Source of the DNA: Nectonema munidae
Lineage: Eukaryota; Nematomorpha; Nectonematoida; Nectonematidae
DNA length: 64,000 bases
Direction of reading: 5' to 3'
Assembly (NCBI GenBank): GCA_030549495.1
Contig: JAUIRK010000463.1
Coordinates: forward strand, 681,001 to 745,000
The notes beneath the pieces were generated by a model that was given only the letters and a program-made list of their open reading frames with translations, did not search any database and was not told the DNA's origin. Position numbers and translations under genes: made by a program. Position 1 is the first letter of the stretch. Each line of letters opens with the position of its first letter. This document shows, piece after piece, positions 47,301 through 59,300 of the stretch.

Positions 47301-50300
47301 ACTTTTTTAGACTAAGTTTTTTTTGAAGTAAAAACCGGTTATTTGTGTTATGAGAATAGCTTGAAAATATAAATATATGCGTTGTAAAGTTAAATTCCTA
47401 AATTTTTTTAAATTATTATATATATATAAATTAACGCCATCTATTAATTTTTATGATAAATTTATTATTTTTAAGTTTTGGTAAAAAATATAGCCACAAA
47501 ATAAATTTTTTTTACTAAAGATTAAACTTAACATTGTAAAGAACATTTACATGTTAGTGGTAATTGAGGTTTCTATGATAAAATTTTGTGTAAATAGCGT
47601 TTTAATGTTGAGAGCGGAAAAAAGACATAGAGTCCGTCAAGCGAGGGTTAATGGAAATCTAATGCTAGTACTGCTGTGATTAATTTCGATTTCATAAATA
47701 AGATCTCTTCATTAAAAAATGGAGAATTTTTGAAGAATCAGTGTCCCAATTGCCCCTTTCAACAATAACGGTCCTAGATTTGCACTTTTGAAGAACAAGA
47801 GTTCCATGCAGGACAGTTGATAAAAGAGGGGGAGAGGAGAGGCTAGGATTCACTGGAATTTGTTTTGACCCCCTGGAACTGTATTGAGATATAAAAACTT
47901 TTAGGTTTTCTATTAGCCCACCCTGCTGACATCCACCTATGCTTAAAGTAAAATGTAGCAACGTAAAATGAAAAAAGAGAATTGTTCATTTATCAATAAA
48001 TTAAATTATTATCAATTGTAAAGGTAAATTTATAAAAACGGTAAAGTTTTTGTATTTTGTTCATATAGGTTTTAACGCAATCTAGCCCTTTAAGAACAGG
48101 CATCAGCACTTGACATTGCCTTTTGTAGACCTTTTTACTATATTTCATTAGAGCGATTGCCTGCTCGAAACACCGGAAAACAAAAGTTAGGACTTATCTA
48201 AAAACTCCTTTCAGAAAAGTTCTAACAAGTTTCTTAATTTCAGCTAAATGCAAGCTATAAATCCAGTATTTAAAAAAGCAGATAATCTCACACTACTGAT
48301 GAGGGGGGTACAACTTGAAAAAGCAGTGTCCACGCTAATTGTTGTTTCCAAAATACTAGATAGCATTACATTTTAATGCAGTATAAATATTTATATGCCC
48401 TATAGAAGAGGTGCCACCAAAGGAGGAGTTAATCAGGCAAACTGCCCACTCGTCAGCGAAGTTGCGGAATCGAAGATTTTAAAGGGTTAGGGGTCGGAAT
48501 TTTCTAAGTTTATTTTAAATAGTGAGAAAATGGTTTTATTTTTGTAAGTATACGGAGTTGCCCTTTTATGGTAGAAGTCGGAAGTAAAGAGTTGTCGTAA
48601 ATTTAGCAAGTTTTTATTGGTTATTATTTGGAGTCGCAGTTAGATTTTTTCCTTTCGACCCCACAACCCTGCTAGTCAGATGATTTATATTATATATTAT
48701 TCTGACTTTTATGACATTCTTAGGAATTTCTTACATCGTTATCATCAAAGTATTTAGATTTTATATACTCTAAATAATAACCCATATCTAGTAGTATACT
48801 CTTTAAATTTATTAATAGATTAATTTTTTACAAATATTCTATAATCACTTCTTCCAATTAATTTATTATTGAAATGTTATAAAGACCTTAAGACAAATTC
48901 TTTTTCATTTTGTAACGACTGGATCTGAATAAAACTAAAATGTCAAAAAGTTTTTCCTTATTCCCTTTTTGATTGTTACTCCCTTTAAGAACTAACAGTT
49001 CATTTACTGCCTCAAAATGTGCTTTAACTTCCAGGACGCAGTTTTGCAAAAATGCGCAAAACAAGACATAGTACTCGATATAACACTTTGAATAGTTTAC
49101 GAGCTGAAATGTCTTACTTCTCGGTATCATTTAAAAGAAAACACAAGTTTTGCCTTTTTATTTACAGCTCTTAGGAGGAATCTATTTGTTCCAAAAAGGA
49201 GGAGACAAATTTTTTTTAATTATTTAAAAATATGAAATAAAGCAAAGTCGGTTTCATTTTCAATAAAATAATAAATATGAAAGAGTCTCTATTTTATTAA
49301 GATTAATACATAAATATACGTGAGCAATATTTTAAGAGCATGCTCTCCGTCAGGATCAAGTAAAGAGGGTTGTGATGAATGTGTATCTCAATTACTTTAA
49401 ATTAGACACCTGATTGGATGTTTTTATTGTGTTACAAAAGCTAGATAAAAATAACTTATTTTAAAATTAGCCTTTCTAAAAGTATTCGCATGGAATAAAA
49501 TGGACAAAGTCTATTAGCAAACATAGAAAGAATTCATGTTTCATCAATAAGGATTATTCTATCTTCGCTGTCTTTTTACTTATTTATAATATATTTTTTA
49601 TCTTGTTTCGTGTACAAATTTTCTTTCTTTCAATGATACTGATTTTTTGAATGATACCCCATATCCCCTCTAGATCCATCACTGCGTGTAGGCACCGCGA
49701 TCTTTTAACTTTAAAGTAAACTCATTAAATAATCGTTGGCATATGTGATAGAGAAGCCAATAATATAGGATATTTTATTTAGAAACTAGTAGAAAGGAAG
49801 CAAGAAAAGCAGTGAAAATTGTGCAAAAAACTAACCCGGATATAATTATGTCGTCATCAATGATGAAAGCTTTTGCATGGTAAAGTCCGGCTATTTCTTT
49901 CATTGATCCAAATAGAAGATACGATTTGAGACCTTTATTCAAAGCGAGAAAATTAATAAAGATAAGAGAGAAAAAGACGAATTCAAAAACCTGTAAATTT
50001 GGGAGATAAGTATAGAAAAACGGAAACAAACGAAGGATATTTCTTCAACAAAGGCTGAAGAATGCTACGAGAAGTGCAGGTGTTCCCTCTAGATGCTCTG
50101 AGATAATCTAAAAGAATGGTCACTTCAAATTCTGCATTTGAGGAAAATTCATGATGTTCACAGCGATTAGTTATTGCTTCAATCTTACATTACAAAAAAT
50201 ATATTATTTACTTTTTGTACATGTAAAGTTTATCAAATTTTATCACTACACAAGAACAAATTTATGATGAAGTAACTTAAGAGTTAGAAATAAAATTTTA

Positions 50301-53300
50301 AGCCATTTAAGTACAGATAAATATTATAAAGTGCTACATTAGATAATAATTATATAATTTTTTAAAAATATTCGATTTGAAAAAGAATATTGATGAGTTC
50401 TTTAGACGTATTAAAATTAAGTGATTTAAAAAAGGAGGTATCTAAAGCAAAAGTACAAATAAAATATTTTAGTTAAAATTAATTTGATCAGAACAACCAA
50501 AAACAATTGTTGAAAACTTCTATTACAATCACAATTATGAAAAAAATATGGTATCAGTTCATGTGCATTTCAAACTTTTTATAATTTTACAAGTATTTGT
50601 GGCAGAAAAAACTATAAAAGTATTAGAAATCTGGGAGTATCTATCTTAACTTTATTTAGTATTGCATCAACATGATATTTAAAAAAAAATTTCAAAACTA
50701 AAAATTAATTTTTTAGAATTGCTTATGACACCCATACAGAGGCGAGGCACGGGAAAGTTAAGCAGAGCCGGCCCCCTGAGAAAAAATATTTCATATTTTT
50801 ATGCTCTGAAAAAATGTACACCTTGAAAATTTTTGCCCCAACCTACTCATTCTAATTCCTGCCTGCTCACTGGACCCAGGTCACCCGTTTGATGCATTAA
50901 AGCAGATCATACAAGCATAATATTCATAAAGTGCACATGAACTTGGGTAAAATATAAGTAAAGCTATAGATGTTTGAAATTTATTAGCATGAATCTTTAA
51001 TATTTTTCAAAAATAAGTTTCAGATTCGTATTCTACACACTAAATCACATAGGTTCAAAGATAAAATTAAATAAATTTGCATGAGAAACTTTCGAAAAAA
51101 TCAAACAAGTTCAACCAATATATCAGAATTTTTTTAAAAATTAAAAATTCCTATATTTTTATTTCTTTTACTATGTTTAAGGAGAATTTAATGCTCAACT
51201 CAAAAAAAACCAAACTAAATAACATTATAACGACCAGTGTTTATTTTATACACCTTAAAGGCAGAAATTTATCATTTAAATTCAAAAATCACTACTTTTA
51301 GTTAAAACAAGTTATGTATTCATATTCAGCGCAGCAAATACCACGAAAATCGAAATTAAAATATATTCTCTTGGAATCTCGTAAGTATAAATCTCCACTA
51401 TATAAAATTTACTACTGCACGTTAAAAAGATAAGTAATGATTATAAACAAATTCCACTAGCCTAAGAAGGATAATTGTCATATACAGAGATTTGAAATGG
51501 ATTTATAAAATTAGAGTCGATACTGCAAACATGTGTATTAGAACCAAAACAACGTATCTAGAACGATGGTATTCTGTGCAGTCTTCAATGGAAGAGACCA
51601 TCCACGTTACAAAGAGGCCAAGGCATTGCTATTCTATTAATTTTAATTAATGTTAAAAAATGTCCTGCTAAACCTAGTATAGTTTATGATTCTGTTTTGC
51701 TGCCAGTAATTCTTTCAATTAAAAAAAATTATATAAAATTTCCTACTTTTGCCAGTAAATTTTGCAAGTTTTATAAAAATTATTTACTAAAAATTTATTT
51801 GTAAATGGAAAACACAAAAAATAGGATTTAATATTTTAAAACTTAATGATATAAACATAAAAATGATCTTTTTATTAAAACTATTGACTTTATCAATCTA
51901 ATGCTGCCTTTATTAACTTAAAAAGGTGTCAGTCAATGCTAGTCAAAAAATAGAACATACTCATTTAAACATGATTTAGTAGCGTTTAGATCAGGGCACC
52001 AATCAAATGTGAGATGCAGGCCGCAATGAAATTTACATAAAGATTAAATTCGGTACTATGAAATTTATAAAAGCATAATAATAGTACATTTCACGTAAAT
52101 ATGTCATTCATGTACGTAGGCAAAGATATCATTTTTAAAATTACCCGCAATTATTTTGAATGATTTTTAACACTTTACTTTAAGTTAACTTCGCAAAACT
52201 TTCATGTTTGAGCTGAAGTTTTTAAATGGTTTACAAAAATAACGTTAAATAATTTTTATAATATAGGACGAAGTGAGCGCCATATAAAAACAGTTAAAGG
52301 GCATGTGGGCTGTGATACATAGTTAGCCCAGGCTTGGTTTAGATCCATGCAAAAATAAAGTTTTTATAACTTTTTAAAGCCCTGATTATAAAATAGTTAT
52401 GTTCAGTAACGTAGCCAGAAATTCTTATTTGGAGGGGCTAAATTGGGCAACTCTTTCACGCTTTGACTAAAATTAAAGTAACAAATGTTGGTTATAAAAC
52501 TATAATATTTGTGCTTATGAGCTCCTTTATCTACTTGTCTCTTTCTATTTTTGTTATTTTATACTATAAATTTGCGTTATCATTACAGGTAAAGGCGCAT
52601 CTTACCAAAATTAAAGAATTTAATTACAAATGATATCAATAATTTCTTTGTTTTCATTTTATTTGTTTTATATTGTTAGAATAAGCATATTGTCAAAAAA
52701 TAAATTCAGTAATTATTTTTTTTATTTGTAAATTTCATTTTTTTTCATGGTGAGCTCTGTCCCTAAGTGCCCCATAGTGACTGGTTACAAATATATTGTT
52801 TTCAGTAGAGAACATATTAATAATCTGGAAGAGCATAATATTTGATGGTGGAGTATAAGCTTTAGAGGACACGATACCTTAAAAGAATTGGGGCGACAAC
52901 TCCTAGATGAATGTTATCAAAAACCATGCAAATCATATTGTTCATGAGAATGAATATTACTCCCAAATTTCGATTAAGAAAGATTTTCCTAAATAATTAA
53001 AAAATATCAATTTTACTAATTACCAATTTCTTTTGTAAGGAAAATTGTGTTATATTTTAAAAATCTTTTTAACATCAAAACGCAATGAAACTAGCAAATA
53101 GATTTTAGATAGAAAACTTTTTTGAGACATATTATTACTAGGTATAGAAGAGCCGTAATTATTGAACGTTTTTTTGCGCGACTGCGTGACCGGCGCTCGC
53201 GGTAGGTTAATGTTAACAGCATCAGGTGCGGAAAGCTTTGGAAGGTTATATTTGCTGCAGACATCGGCTAGATCGGCAGCTTACCGCAGATTCAATGACC

Positions 53301-56300
53301 GATATTTTCTCAAGTTTCAGTCAGTTGTTTTGTGTTGATAAATGCGTTGTAGTTAATATTTATTTGTTACAAATCTTTTAATTCACTTACATTTTCATTT
53401 TTCAGAAAGTTAATATTCTTTTGTAAATATGTCATCAAGTCAAACAGACAATGACATCGAAAGTGAGTATGTGGCTGCAGACAAAGATCTTGATAAAATT
53501 GTGATGGTAGAAAATGAGCTTGAAAAAGATGTAGCTGCAGAAAATGAACATTGGAAAGATGTGGACGCAGAAAGTGAGTTTCAGAAAGAAGCTGTTGCTA
53601 CAGAAGGTAAACTGAAGAAAAGTGTGGCTGCAGGCCTCAAACCTTTGAGCCACAGAGAAACACTAAACTGTAGAGTTTGTGAGAAGCAAATCAAACGCAA
53701 AAACTACAACATTCACTTAGTAAGATTGCATCCAACAGAAAACAGCAAAGATTTGCGGGGAAAAGAACAATCAAAAATCACAGTCACTCATTTTTTCAGT
53801 ATAAAGGGAAATAGCTCTTCAAATGTCGCTACTGAATCAGGAGAAACAATTGACCTTGCCGTGGGTGGTGATATGATTGAAGAGACACAACCAAATAAAT
53901 CTTTTGGTGATAATTCAAATGTCAGATCCATTCCTAAAGATAAAAATATAACTAAATCTTTAAATGTCTCAAATATTCCGCAAGAAAGTGCCTCATGCTT
54001 TATGCAAGAAGGAAATAAGTCTTCTTTCGAACAGGATACAGGGGTTGCGCCAAACTATCTCGAAGACATTTCTCTAAAAGTGTCTCGCTTAAAATTACAA
54101 GTTGAAGATTTGGAGAACTTTGTTTCAGAGACAAAAGTTGAAAACACACCACCTTCATCTAAAGAAACTTCTCTTGGATATAATACTTTTAAAATGACAA
54201 ATGCACCTAATTCTGAACCTAATGAAGTTGATTACAAACAAAGTTTAAAAGAGTTACGGAGAAAATGCAGAAATGTCAATGATCTCATTGAAACATTTTG
54301 TTTGCAATATAATGAAACAGATGGCATACTAATTTGTGACGAATGCACTCCGGATCCCGAGAGAGAAACCTTTAATTCTAAAGTTAGTCGCAGTGGCGTC
54401 TTTTGGTATAATCAGTATGAAAATACTGATTCGAAAGCACCCCTCTCTGTTGCCTTTCGGAATCTTAAAAAGCATGTTTTGGATCATCTAATAGGCCCTA
54501 ACACATAGAAGCATCCAAACAGAATCAAGAAAATTATCAAGCAGAAAAATCCACCAACACTGAAATTGATATCGGAATGAGAATTGCCAGAACTTGCTAC
54601 TATCTGTATCAAAAAGCCAAACCATTTAGTGACTTTGAATCTCTTTTACTCATGCAACATTTGAACATTCAAATAGGAAATATAAACCATTCAAACAACT
54701 TTGTTAGAAAGTTTCTCACTTTTGTTGCGAAAATTGTCAGAGAACTCAAGATCGAATTTTTCACGACAAGACTCATACAAACAGGATTTCGGCCAGCTTT
54801 GGCATTTACGGCAGATTTGGCCACTTTCCAGCTAAAATGTCGAAACTTCATGGCGACTCTCACATGTGTCCCTGATTCTCCAGACAGACTAATTCAAGTT
54901 GTTTACCTCGGACAGCCAGTCATTGGACCCCAAAAAGGAAAAAATTTGGCAGAGCAAATCAAAACTAAACTGGACGAGCATCGAGTGGTTTTCAATCAAG
55001 TAGAGAGCGATGTCTATGACGGAGCTTTATTGCATGATCATGTGCCAGAATATCTGGATGAGCTCAATGAAATTAAAGAGGAAGGAGACAAATATCATGC
55101 TTATGATCACAAAAGTGCTTTAGAAGACGGCCATATAGGAAAAATGAAAGGATTTGAGTGGACAGTGGAGATTACCAACATAGTTTGTGAGACACTCAAG
55201 AAGTTTCGAACTGGAAATAAACTGATATGCTCCAGCAAATCTGCGATCGTCTAGAAAGACGCATGGCCCATCTGGCCACATCACCTGAGACAGGAATTGC
55301 CAATTACAAGAGAGTTGTTTATAAAAACTTCCTTAAAAATTTCCATCCGATGATAGTTGCCCTGGAACAAACTCAAGTGCCGAAATGTAATGGCACTTCC
55401 AAAGAACGCGATGATGCTGATGCTTGTGCTGTCTTGAGGGGAAAGATTTTTAACAAATAATTTAAAATTAGAACAACTGGGGCTTGTGACGTTTACGTAG
55501 TGTATGGAACCATTGCGAATGTTGTTGAAACTGTAGACATGCTTCCATGGGAAAAATTTGATGTTTTCATGAAACTTATAAACATTCTTCGACAAATGGC
55601 TCTCACTATAAGGCAGTCTAACTGCCCTGGCTGCCAAGTGCAGGATTAGCCTCCCCCGGAAGGTTTCATAGATGAAGATGAAGTTATGGAGTCTTTGAGT
55701 GAGACAGATCAAGATTCAATTCAAAGTCCCAGTACTGACGGGAATTCTACTTATGATGAAAAGACCAAGATAACGTACATGATTATGAAAGATAACAATT
55801 CAGATCAACAAAGTCATGATGATGAAGAAGAAACTAAGGATGAAGAAACCGCTCTAGATGAGTTGCTTGTAGATTAATTTTTTGAAAGAATTTGTAATCT
55901 TGGTCGAAAAAGTAAGAAAGAAGGAAGGAAAGCCCAAACTAATGAGAACACAGATCCTAGAACGTAATGCCCCTGGAAGCATTATCATGCTTGTTTTGAT
56001 GAGTTAAAAAATGACAAATATCATGGTTTGTCTTTCCATGATGATCAGGAAGATCTGGGGGATACAATTTTGGACAGAACTAGAGATCAACAAGCGTTGA
56101 ATAGAAGGAGGAGAGAAGTTGATATTTTTGAAGATACAGAAGATCTCTTGAAACAATTTGCAAAGAAACTGCTTGAAAATCTCGAAAATAATACATAAAG
56201 GAAACGCTGTCATTGAGAATACAAGAATTCAAACCAATTTTTCTGACTTAAAAATCTAATTAAAGAGATAGGATCTACTTTAGTAGATGCTGAAACTGCT

Positions 56301-59300
56301 TCGAAATACATTTCTGCAGTTAGAGCACTACCGGTGAAAAATGTTAAATCCATTTCAGATGAAGAACTTCGTTATCAGTACAAGGATTTTGTAAGTCGGC
56401 TAGATAAAGTCGAAACTGAGAATGATGATGGTAGCAAGGAATTGATCAAAGCCTTTCTGTCAAGAAAAAAGAAACTTTATGAAGGTATTGAAATGATTAT
56501 GCACATCTGTTGCAGCAGTCAAAATATCTATAGAGTCAGTACTTGAATCCAATGGCTTTTGAGCGACATTTGCACAAAGGAAGACCCGTGAAAGAAGAAA
56601 CGATGAAGAAGGTAATATAAGTCGCAATGAATGGTCCGGTTCTTGTTGAGGCTGACAAGCTGCTTAAGAAAGCCATGAACAGGTACTGGTTCGAGATTTC
56701 TTCAAAAACTCTTTGGTTATCAAAAGACTTAAGAAAGATCGCAGAAAGTTGCCCTTCATGAATCTTTTGAATAAGTTATGTAGAGAAATCTTTCAAACTT
56801 AGATATATGTGTTGAAATAAGGATTTAAAAGTACATATTTAGTATTCACATATTTTATATAGCTCACGCCGTGATATTTGACTTGTGGTTGTAATATTTT
56901 TATATAAAATGAAGGTAGTTATTTACAAGTGGTCGTTTTCTAATGAAAAACCTTTTTTTGTGGAGGTGTTGATTGTTTTGAAAGCTTCTATATTTTTTGC
57001 GGAAAGGTCTTCCTCGGAAAAGCTTCGGTCGCGGTAAGGTTTAAAAAGATATATATTATGGCCGTAATAATATCGATTATAAGATTGTTATTAGCAAAAA
57101 CTAGTAATAAATAGATATGGTGTATTTTATTAAAATTATAACAAAAATAACTTACTCACTTACTAACCAGCTACCTATTTTTCTTACTCTATGGTTCCAG
57201 TAGATTGTAAAGGAACACAGACGAGATTGAATCTCCAATGGAATTCAATAGGGATTAGTCAAAACCGTCTGCTTTGCGTGAACTAAAATGGGCAAACTAT
57301 CACCTACATTAAACAACGACGTGTCTATAACGATCAATTTCAATTCTTCCCAAGTAAACCAGATTGAGCTTATTTGACCTTGATTTCTAAAATTAACTGA
57401 CTTTTTTTTTCAATGAGTTATTATATAACTTAAAACAGACGGTTAATATTTTATGGGACAGTGGCGTGCAGTTGTGGCTAAAGGGTTAAGCAACGATCAG
57501 TCTACAAAGAGCGCTTCTTAATGGTTCTGTAATCTGTTCTCAATACAGACTTCACTGTACTTATTAGGATACAGAAAGATCAGCGTAAACCGTATTAAAT
57601 ACGAAAATTTCAACTAAATAACAGTATTTACGCCGGTACAACGAATATTTTTCTTAGGCTTTCCTAAATACAATTGAGATGATCAAACAGAAATCTCCTC
57701 TAAAATATATTTAAAAAAAATGAAATAAAGCCTTGTTATAAATGATGAAAATTTTTAAATAGAGTAGAAAGATAAAGAATTACCAATTTTTTTTCCATTT
57801 CACCAGATCCCAGGTAAAGGGATGAAAGAACTATTCTTTTATTTGAGGCTTTTATTTTCTCCTTAAAAATAAGAAAAAAGTTTCAACCTTTCACACAATA
57901 ATAGTATAATACAATATCGAATCCTATTGAAAGACACGATTCTATCCAAAAAATTAATTTATAGATTACACATTTCTAGTACTTTCTTTAATTTCCATAT
58001 CTAAATCAGGTGCACTATAATGAAGGAACATTATGGCTCAGTAGAAACTAAAGTATCTATTTTGCTTTCTTATATTTATTATATATCTATTTTATGAAAA
58101 ACACCACAACACAGAAATATACAAAGAGTAACAATGTAAGAGTCAAACCAAAAGTTGGTTATCGTAACTTATTGAAATAATAACGGAAATGTAATAACAT
58201 TTAACAGTTATAAACATGTGTATTTCATCTACAAAAGATCATTAACCCATTAAGTACCATAGAAATCAGACTATATTTAAAAAAACGCAGACGATTTATA
58301 TTCAAAGTCATTGAAAAAAGCAGACGAAGATGAAATTACTTATGTTCCCAAATGGGAACATTGGTACTTAATGGGTTAAGACGCGTCATTTGAAAAATAA
58401 AAAAGGGGAAAAAGGAAAGATATACATTTATGCTAATTGAAGGATGTTCTCAGTGGCGTAGACAGGAATTTGAACACAGGGGGCCCATCATTTTCAGAGG
58501 CGAAGGGGAGAAAAGGGATGGGTACATTTTTTCAAAGGGAGAAGGGGTTGGGTCAGAAACTTTCTCATCCTCAATCCCCCAACCTCTAGATGTTATACGT
58601 ATATGTTTAAAAAGAACTCAAAATAAAAAAGAGAATTAGTAGAAAATATACAATTGATTAAGGCTTTCTAAATTAAAACAATTTCAATGAAATTCACTAT
58701 ATATTTATATTTTAATCAAGCCCCTATACTTCAAATTGTAAAAGTTAAATATAAAGTAAATGCTAAGGCAAATTAAATTTAATCTTTTTCTTTTAGGAGT
58801 CTCAGAAGCATGATAAAGATGCAAATTTATTTTATCATTGAAAGAACTTAACTAAAACTTTTGAAAATAATAATAAATCAAATATGCCAACGTAAAAAGA
58901 AACGTATTTTTTATTGTCGGTATCGCATCCAAACGAAGAATATTCTTCTATAACTCGGGATCCAATCCCGAATAACTGAATCAAGACTCTCCACCCCGGA
59001 CATTAGGTCAACACTATTTCTACAAAAAATGAATATAGTGAAAGGTCAAAAGAAAGATTGGCTAAAATATTATTTTTATTTTCCAGAAAATCGAATTAAA
59101 AAAATAGTTTTTTTTTCGAATATTTTCTAAATTTTGAGAGAACTGGATATGATAGTAAGAAAATTTAATCGCATATAAAATTCAAGTGTTCGTTTTGAAT
59201 TATATTGCTAGACAAATCTTTGTTTTTTCTTTTTAGGACAAATCTAATCAAAAAAAGTGACGCTTTATTTATTCTGAAGATAACACTAGTGATAATATTG

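Larger units (their letters stand above)
44668..47647 (+). mobile_element. piggyBac transposon with both ends, internally deleted
   Basis: TTAA stands at 44664-44667 and 47648-47651. The ends CCCTCGCTCGGCGGACT and (complement) CCCTCGCTTGACGGACT form a 17-bp inverted repeat. The motif TAACGCCATCTA lies 261 bp inside the left end (44929-44940) and 204 bp inside the right end (47432-47443) in the same orientation. It carries a deleted transposase gene (46065-47252) and was itself hit by a hAT element (45086-45658). It lies in the PGS1 intron, on the strand opposite to the gene. Without the nested insertion it is about 2.4 kb, the size of a typical piggyBac minus some coding sequence. Confidence 0.9.
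53129..57073 (+). mobile_element. Large zinc-finger DNA transposon, borders approximate
   Basis: ATATTATTAC with AGCCGTAATTAT near the left and the inverse (GGCCGTAATAATAT) near 57060 suggest terminal inverted repeats, with 13 extra bases on the left. GC-rich, CG-containing sequence lies just inside both ends (53175-53290; about 57000-57040), which stands out strongly in this AT-rich region. Between them lie an intact 359-codon frame and a longer, decayed transposase (next entries). No target duplication could be confirmed. The insertion lies within the longest PGS1 intron, on the opposite strand. Confidence 0.65.

Noticed and set aside
47692-47961. 89-codon minus-strand frame as a host exon
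   Set aside because: No splice sites or conserved motif; wording suggests a decayed MITE.
53435-53653. Minus-strand frame opposite the zinc-finger gene
   Set aside because: A shadow of the repeated acidic segment on the plus strand.
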